A DNA stretch of 64,000 nt, from the NCBI RefSeq assembly GCF_041228105.1, contig NZ_CP166097.1, positions 4,278,001 to 4,342,000 on the forward strand, in the 5' to 3' direction. The stretch comes from Pectobacterium aroidearum (lineage in GTDB: Bacteria; Pseudomonadota; Gammaproteobacteria; Enterobacterales; Enterobacteriaceae). Shown here piece by piece: positions 58,831 through 64,000 of this stretch (within the stretch, counting starts at the first letter, position 1; each line of letters begins with the position of its first letter). A program made the translations under genes and the position numbers. Under the pieces are notes generated by a model. It saw only the letters and a program-made list of their open reading frames with translations. It made no database searches and was not told where the DNA came from.

Positions 58831-61530
58831 TTACGCGATCGTACGTTTGATCTCAATCGTTTCAAAGACTTCGATCATATCGCCAGGGCGAACGTCGTTG
58901 TAGTTCTTCACGCCGATACCACATTCCATGCCGTTACGAACTTCGTTAACGTCATCTTTGAAGCGGCGCAGAGATTCCAGCTCGCCTTCGTAGATCACCA
59001 CGTTGTCACGCAGTACGCGGATCTTGTTGTGACGTTTCACGATACCTTCTGTCACCATACAACCGGCGATAGCGCCAAATTTCGGTGATTTAAAGACATC
59101 ACGAACTTCAGCCAGACCGATGATCTCTTGCTTGTATTCCGGCGCCAACATACCGCTCATCGCCTGTTTTACTTCGTCGAGCAAGTCATAGATGACGGAG
59201 TAATAACGTAAATCCAGGCTTTCTGATTCAACAATGCGGCGTGCTGATGCATCTGCACGAACGTTAAAGCCAAGGATAATCGCATTCGAAGCGGCTGCCA
59301 GCGTGGCGTCCGTTTCTGTGATACCGCCCACACCGGAGCCCACGATCTTCACTTTCACTTCATCAGTAGACAGTTTCTGCAGTGAATCGGAAATCGCTTC
59401 ACAAGAACCCTGAACGTCAGATTTCAGCACGATGTTCAGTTCAGAAACTTCACCTTCTGTCATGTTGGCAAACATGTTTTCCAGTTTAGATTTCTGCTGA
59501 CGAGCCAGTTTGACTTCACGGAATTTACCCTGACGATACAAGGCCACTTCACGCGCTTTCTTCTCGTCACGAACAACCGTCGCTTCATCACCTGCGGCAG
59601 GCACACCGGACATACCGAGAATTTCGACAGGAATAGATGGACCTGCGGACGTAATTTCACGACCTAACTCATCACGCATCGCACGGACACGGCCATATTC
59701 AAAGCCGCACAGAACGATGTCGCCTTTATTCAACGTACCTTCACGAACCAGTACAGTTGCAACCGGACCGCGACCTTTATCCAGGAAGGATTCGATCACT
59801 ACACCGTTTGCCATGCCGCTACGGACTGCTTTCAGTTCCAGAACTTCGGCCTGCAACAGAATCGCATCCAGCAGTTCGTCGATGCCCGTACCGGCTTTAG
59901 CGGATACGTGGACAAACTGGGATTCGCCGCCCCACTCTTCCGGCATAACGCCGTACTGAGACAGTTCGGTTTTCACACGATCGGGATCGGCTTCAGGCTT
60001 ATCGATTTTGTTGACTGCAACAACAACCGGAACCTGAGCAGCTTTCGCGTGCTGGATAGCTTCGATGGTCTGAGGCATCACACCATCATCAGCTGCCACA
60101 ACCAGTACGACGATATCCGTTGCCTGAGCACCACGAGCACGCATTGCGGTAAACGCGGCGTGTCCCGGTGTATCCAGGAACGTAATCATACCGTTGTCGG
60201 TTTCAACGTGGTAAGCACCGATGTGCTGGGTAATACCACCCGCTTCACCCGCTGCGACCTTGGTTGAACGAATATAGTCAAGCAGAGAGGTTTTACCGTG
60301 GTCAACGTGACCCATGATGGTCACGACCGGTGCGCGCGCTTCCGCTGCAACACCCGTATCACGGTCACTCATTACCGCTTCTTCCAGCTCGTTCTCACGA
60401 CGCAGGATGACTTTATGGCCCATTTCTTCTGCGACAAGTTGCGCAGTTTCCTGGTCGATAACCTGGTTGATCGTTGCCATCGCACCCAGTTTCATCATTA
60501 CTTTGATGACCTGAGAGCCTTTAACGGCCATTTTGTTAGCCAGTTCAGCAACGGTAACGGTTTCACCAATCACAACATCACGGTTGACCGCCTGAACAGG
60601 CTTATTGAAGCTCTGCTGCAGCGAGCTTGGCTTACGCTTACCTTTACCACCGCGGGTAACGGCACGCGCTTCTTCGCGGTCAGCTTTGGACTCAGACTGG
60701 CGATTGCCTTTCTTCTGCTTGGTTACTTTGCCAGCGCGGCTGCGGCTGCGGCGTTCGCCTTCAACCTGACGGTCATTTTCATCTTCCGCTTCACGGGCAT
60801 GATGAGACGTCGTCACATGATAATCGGCAGACTCTTCAGGTTTAGCGCTTTCCGCTTCCCAACGACCTGCATTCTCTTCGGCCATACGACGGGCTTCTTC
60901 AGCAATGCGACGGGCTTCTTCTTCAACTTTCAGACGTGCCGCTTCTTCCGCTTTACGCTTAAGTTCGGCAGCTTCCGCTTCGCGCTTCGCTTTCTCGGCC
61001 TGGGCCGGCTTGGTCATATTTTCGTTTTGTTGGTTCGTCACTTTTTCTTTTTCCGCTACATCACGCTTAGCTTTTTCAGCGGCTTCACGTTTGGCTTGCT
61101 CGTCGGCAGCACGCTTCGCTTTCTCAGCAGCTTCGCGCAGTTCAGCCTCGCGTTTAGCCTGCTCTTCAGCGGCACGTTGTGCCTGTTCTTCCGCTTCACG
61201 CCGTGCCTGCTCTTCCTCTTCCGCCTGTTGGGCATCAATCGGATCGCGTTTTACATAAGTGCGTGTCTTGCGGACTTCGATCTGCACCGACTTACTTTTA
61301 CCGCCAGTGCTGGGGACATTTAACGTGCTGCGCGTTTTACGTTGCAGCGTCAGTTTACCCTGCGCATTACCGCGATCGCGGTTCAGGTGCGCCAATAATG
61401 TTTCTTTCTCATGCTGGGTCACAGCGTCCGATGCAGACTTGGTCATTCCCGCATCAGCAAACTGCTGTATCAGGCGGTCAACCGGAGTTTGAATCTCTGC
61501 GGCCAGCGATTTTACGGTTACATCTGTCAT
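58831..61530 (-). CDS. infB: InfB, translation initiation factor IF-2
   Basis: An 899-residue GTPase. In order: an N-terminal IF2N domain (about 1-50), a long charged Ala/Glu/Lys/Arg coiled region (about 95-235), a second IF2N domain (near 325), then the G domain with G1 GHVDHGKTS (about residue 407), G3 DTPGH and G4 NKID, and C-terminal domains ending IEIKRTIA. It places fMet-tRNA in the 30S P site. A GTG at 61041 (residues [18 protein letters not shown]) aligns with the internal start of E. coli IF2-2, so a shorter isoform is likely. Transcribed with nusA. Confidence 0.97.
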   Translation of the reverse strand: MTDVTVKSLAAEIQTPVDRLIQQFADAGMTKSASDAVTQHEKETLLAHLNRDRGNAQGKLTLQRKTRSTLNVPSTGGKSKSVQIEVRKTRTYVKRDPIDAQQAEEEEQARREAEEQAQRAAEEQAKREAELREAAEKAKRAADEQAKREAAEKAKRDVAEKEKVTNQQNENMTKPAQAEKAKREAEAAELKRKAEEAARLKVEEEARRIAEEARRMAEENAGRWEAESAKPEESADYHVTTSHHAREAEDENDRQVEGERRSRSRAGKVTKQKKGNRQSESKADREEARAVTRGGKGKRKPSSLQQSFNKPVQAVNRDVVIGETVTVAELANKMAVKGSQVIKVMMKLGAMATINQVIDQETAQLVAEEMGHKVILRRENELEEAVMSDRDTGVAAEARAPVVTIMGHVDHGKTSLLDYIRSTKVAAGEAGGITQHIGAYHVETDNGMITFLDTPGHAAFTAMRARGAQATDIVVLVVAADDGVMPQTIEAIQHAKAAQVPVVVAVNKIDKPEADPDRVKTELSQYGVMPEEWGGESQFVHVSAKAGTGIDELLDAILLQAEVLELKAVRSGMANGVVIESFLDKGRGPVATVLVREGTLNKGDIVLCGFEYGRVRAMRDELGREITSAGPSIPVEILGMSGVPAAGDEATVVRDEKKAREVALYRQGKFREVKLARQQKSKLENMFANMTEGEVSELNIVLKSDVQGSCEAISDSLQKLSTDEVKVKIVGSGVGGITETDATLAAASNAIILGFNVRADASARRIVESESLDLRYYSVIYDLLDEVKQAMSGMLAPEYKQEIIGLAEVRDVFKSPKFGAIAGCMVTEGIVKRHNKIRVLRDNVVIYEGELESLRRFKDDVNEVRNGMECGIGVKNYNDVRPGDMIEVFETIEIKRTIA

Positions 61531-61555
61531 GCTGTTCCTTTCCTGCTACAGTTCG

Positions 61556-63085
61556 TTATTCGTTGTCGTCGCCAAACCAACAGATATTACGTGCGGCCAT
61601 AATCAATTCGCCCGCTTGCTCATCATTGAGCCCTTCAATATCTGTCAGGTCGTCAACGCCCTGTTCAGCAAGATCTTCCAGCGTACAAACACCGATCGCA
61701 GCAAGCTTGAACGCCAACTCACGCGACAGCCCAGGCAAGCTAAGCAAGTCTTCAGCAGGTTGACCGTCACCAAGGCTTTCTTCATGCGCCAGTGCCAGCG
61801 TTGTTAATGCGGCTTTAGCACGCTCACGCAATGCTTCAACGGTTTCTTCATCAAGGCCTTCAATAGCCAGCAGTTCCTTGATTGGCACGTAGGCCAGTTC
61901 TTCAAGTGAAGAGAAACCTTCTTCAACCAACACAGTGGCAAACTCGTCATCAATATCAAGGTGCTTGGTAAAGACGTCGATTGCAGCATGTGCTTCAGCC
62001 TGATGCTTGGCCTGAAGATCTTCCACTGTCATCACGTTCAGTTCCCAACGGTCGTCTGAACGATGCTGTTTCAGCAGTTGAGAAGCCAAACGTACGTTTT
62101 GCCCGTTACGACCAATCGCTTGAGCCAGATTGCTCGACTCAACGGCGATATCCATCGTGCAGGTATCTTCATCAACCACGATCGATACCACATCGGCAGG
62201 TGCCATGGCATTGATCACAAACTGTGCAGGGTTGTCATCCCACAGAATGATGTCAATACGCTCACCGCCCAGTTCGCTGGAAACCGCCTGCACGCGTGCG
62301 CCACGCATACCAACACAAGCACCGACGGGATCGATACGCTTGTCATTCGTCTTCACTGCAATTTTCGCACGTGAACCCGGATCGCGGGCAGCGGCCTTAA
62401 TCTCGATAACTTCTTCACCGATTTCTGGCACTTCAATGCGGAAGAGTTCAACCAGCATTTCCGGACGGGAACGGCTGACAAACAGTTGAGCACCGCGAGC
62501 TTCAGGACGAACGGAATACAGCACGCCACGAATACGGTCGCCAGGGCGGAAATTCTCACGAGGCAGCATATCTTCGCGGCCGATTACCGCTTCTGCGCTG
62601 GTGTTAGAGCCATCGATTGGTCTGACTTCAAGCGAAATATTATCACGGTTCACCTTCTTCACGACACCGGTGATAATCTCGCCTTCTTGCTCACGGAATT
62701 GATCAACAACCATCGCACGTTCGGCCTCACGAACTTTCTGTACGATAACCTGTTTTGCCGTTTGCGTCGTAATGCGGTCAAAGGTTACGGATTCAATTTG
62801 ATCTTCAACGTAACCGCCAACATCAAGAGAGGAATCTTCAAACTGCGCGGCTTCAAGCGTAATCTCACGCGTTGGCTGAGTGACTTCATTCACCACTAAC
62901 CAACGACGGAAGGTATCAAAATCGCCTGTTTTGCGATCGATGCTGACGCGAACATCAATTTCCTGCTCGTATTTTTTCTTGGTCGCTGTCGCCAGTGCGG
63001 TTTCCAGCGCTTCAAAAATCTTCTCGCGCGGGACGGCTTTCTCATTGGAAACTGCTTCAACAACAGCCAGAATCTCTTTGTTCAT
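61556..63085 (-). CDS. nusA: NusA, transcription elongation/termination factor
   Basis: A 509-residue protein from [28 protein letters not shown]. The N-terminal RNA-polymerase-binding domain is followed by S1 ([20 protein letters not shown], about 135), two KH domains ([42 protein letters not shown]) and two C-terminal acidic repeats ([47 protein letters not shown]). It is about 14 residues longer than the E. coli protein. The open frame starts six codons earlier but AGG lies next to this ATG and homology begins here. Confidence 0.97.
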   Translation of the reverse strand: MNKEILAVVEAVSNEKAVPREKIFEALETALATATKKKYEQEIDVRVSIDRKTGDFDTFRRWLVVNEVTQPTREITLEAAQFEDSSLDVGGYVEDQIESVTFDRITTQTAKQVIVQKVREAERAMVVDQFREQEGEIITGVVKKVNRDNISLEVRPIDGSNTSAEAVIGREDMLPRENFRPGDRIRGVLYSVRPEARGAQLFVSRSRPEMLVELFRIEVPEIGEEVIEIKAAARDPGSRAKIAVKTNDKRIDPVGACVGMRGARVQAVSSELGGERIDIILWDDNPAQFVINAMAPADVVSIVVDEDTCTMDIAVESSNLAQAIGRNGQNVRLASQLLKQHRSDDRWELNVMTVEDLQAKHQAEAHAAIDVFTKHLDIDDEFATVLVEEGFSSLEELAYVPIKELLAIEGLDEETVEALRERAKAALTTLALAHEESLGDGQPAEDLLSLPGLSRELAFKLAAIGVCTLEDLAEQGVDDLTDIEGLNDEQAGELIMAARNICWFGDDNE

Positions 63086-63106
63086 CCTAGTTGCCTCATC
63101 CAAACT

Positions 63107-63559
63107 TTAAAAGTGGGGTACAAGATTCGCTTTCTGGATGTTGCTCAGCGCGAATACTTCATCTTTGCCTTCCACTGTTATGGTGATCATTTCGCCGTCA
63201 ACAGCTTTGATTACACCCAACCATTTACGGCGATTCTGGACTGCCATACGCAGCACCACTGTTACCTCTTCACCGACGAAATGCAGATAATGTGCTGCCG
63301 TGAATAAGGGACGCTCAAGCCCTGGAGACGAAACCTCCAGGTTATAGGCAACAGTGATTGGATCTTCGACGTCCAATACCGCACTGACCTGGTGGCTGAC
63401 ATCAGCACAATCATCAACAGTGATGCCATCTTCACTATCAATATAGATACGCAGCGTCGATTGGCGACTGCGGATGAACTCAATCCCAACCAACTCGTAG
63501 CCTAAGGCGGCAACGGGTGCTGAAATCATCTCTGTTAATTTTTGCTCTAATGTGGACAA
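63107..63559 (-). CDS. rimP: RimP, ribosome maturation factor (TTG start)
   Basis: A 150-residue protein closely matching E. coli RimP ([67 protein letters not shown]). It supports 30S assembly. The start is a TTG at 63559 preceded by GGGGGTGG; E. coli also uses TTG. A longer open frame reads through the terminators upstream and is rejected. It is the first protein gene of the operon after metY. Confidence 0.95.
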   Translation of the reverse strand: MSTLEQKLTEMISAPVAALGYELVGIEFIRSRQSTLRIYIDSEDGITVDDCADVSHQVSAVLDVEDPITVAYNLEVSSPGLERPLFTAAHYLHFVGEEVTVVLRMAVQNRRKWLGVIKAVDGEMITITVEGKDEVFALSNIQKANLVPHF

Positions 63560-63583
63560 GTCCACCCCCAAGACATAAAAAAA

Positions 63584-63640
63584 GGGCCTAATAGCCCAGT
63601 TGTTTGTTGCCAAATAACAAAAAACCCCGAAAAATCGGGG
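63584..63640 (-). terminator. Tandem terminators between metY and rimP
   Basis: Two hairpins in series on the minus strand: CCCCGA/TCGGGG with a 4-nt loop (63625-63640) followed by TTTTTTG, and GGGC/GCCC with a 6-nt loop (63584-63597) followed by a run of T's. The first is strong, the second weaker. They end the metY tRNA transcript and leave partial read-through into rimP-nusA-infB. Confidence 0.82.
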
Positions 63641-63777
63641 CTTTATGCAACTGGACCCTAATACCGCTAACCAGCGCGGCATAACTTTCGGTGAAGGATT
63701 TTTTCAAAAATCACTGCAAAAAGAGATAGAAATTGAGTGAAGAACGTATTTGAAAAAACACTTTACTGGAAGTTAAG

Positions 63778-63854
<77 letters not shown>

Positions 63855-63929
63855 TCCGAAAACGTGGCAAATACTACGCTGACAACTCCAGAAATGCAAG
63901 TCATCCATAGGATTGGTTCGAAGGCGATT

Positions 63930-63958
63930 CTTATACGCGCAATGCGCACCGTTGTCAA
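63930..63958 (-). promoter_or_regulatory. Sigma-70 promoter of the metY-rimP-nusA-infB operon
   Basis: On the minus strand, a perfect -35 TTGACA (63958-63953), 17-bp spacer and -10 TATAAG (63935-63930), then a GC-containing discriminator (AATCGCC). It lies about 75 bp before the mature tRNA. The sequence beyond (63959-64000) shows no recognisable gene. Confidence 0.8.
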
Positions 63959-64000
63959 GAATCATCGGCCACCGGGGGACGGCTCACGGCAAGAGGTATT

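Noticed and set aside
60298..61323. A 341-codon plus-strand open frame opposite infB with a Phe-rich product
   Set aside because: It is the complement of the Lys/Glu/Ala repeats of the IF-2 linker and G domain; there is no ribosome-binding site or homology.
63959..64000. End of a possible upstream gene at the right edge
   Set aside because: Only about 40 bases are present beyond the promoter; a short frame ending in TGA cannot be assigned to any protein.

Overview
The window looks like chromosomal DNA of a gammaproteobacterium in the order Enterobacterales, most probably Pectobacterium or a close soft-rot relative. The reasons are the conserved block metY-rimP-nusA-infB-rbfA-truB-rpsO-pnp-nlpI-deaD, the enterobacterial deoCABD and gcvTHP operons, the ubiT/ubiUV (yhbT/yhbUV) block, and two ERIC (enterobacterial repetitive intergenic consensus) elements. 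Most proteins align by eye along their full length with E. coli proteins. I see no prophage, transposase, plasmid origin or CRISPR array.

Layout. 1-3.0 kb: housekeeping genes (partial rlmF, ygfX-sdhE, ygfZ, trhA). 3.4-8.8 kb: an HD-domain hydrolase, then an alpha-galactoside module of a LacI-type regulator, two tandem palindromic operators, a GH36 alpha-galactosidase and a LacY-like symporter. 8.85-13.9 kb: a five-gene minus-strand operon of two permeases, a GpdQ-type glycerophosphodiesterase, an ABC ATPase and a solute-binding protein, preceded by a Pho-box-like sequence; I read it as a phosphate-starvation phosphodiester scavenging system. 14-21 kb: an acetyltransferase, the glycine cleavage operon gcvTHP (interrupted by an ERIC and by a terminator-like hairpin), then fucO. 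21-26.6 kb: a membrane-anchored hydrolase, budBA with divergent budR (acetoin formation), and a small membrane protein with a Fur box. 26.7-27.2 kb: three tRNA-Leu(CAG) genes behind one stringent-type promoter.

27.2-33.8 kb: a LysR/aldo-keto reductase pair, rsmC, holD-rimI, a secreted single-domain discoidin protein, and a tautomerase/CMD-family pair divergent from a LysR regulator. 33.9-39.9 kb: an iron-linked cell-surface signalling module of a FecI-like sigma factor, a FecR-like regulator, a TonB-dependent receptor with a signalling domain and a YddA/SbmA-like ABC protein. 40-44.6 kb: deoCABD. 45-46.6 kb: an exported M20 amidohydrolase with an upstream 16-bp tandem repeat. 46.6-51.5 kb: yhbQ, yhbS, ubiT, ubiUV and yhbW. 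51.5-64 kb: the translation and RNA-metabolism superoperon on the minus strand, starting at initiator tRNA metY.

I found no plainly new multi-gene system. The best leads are the Pho-box/GpdQ/ABC operon, the FecIR-receptor-YddA module, the two-operator alpha-galactoside promoter, the Fur-boxed DUF1435 gene, and terminator-like hairpins inside the gcv and infB-rbfA operons. All identities rest on reading translations and remembered family features; no database search was run.
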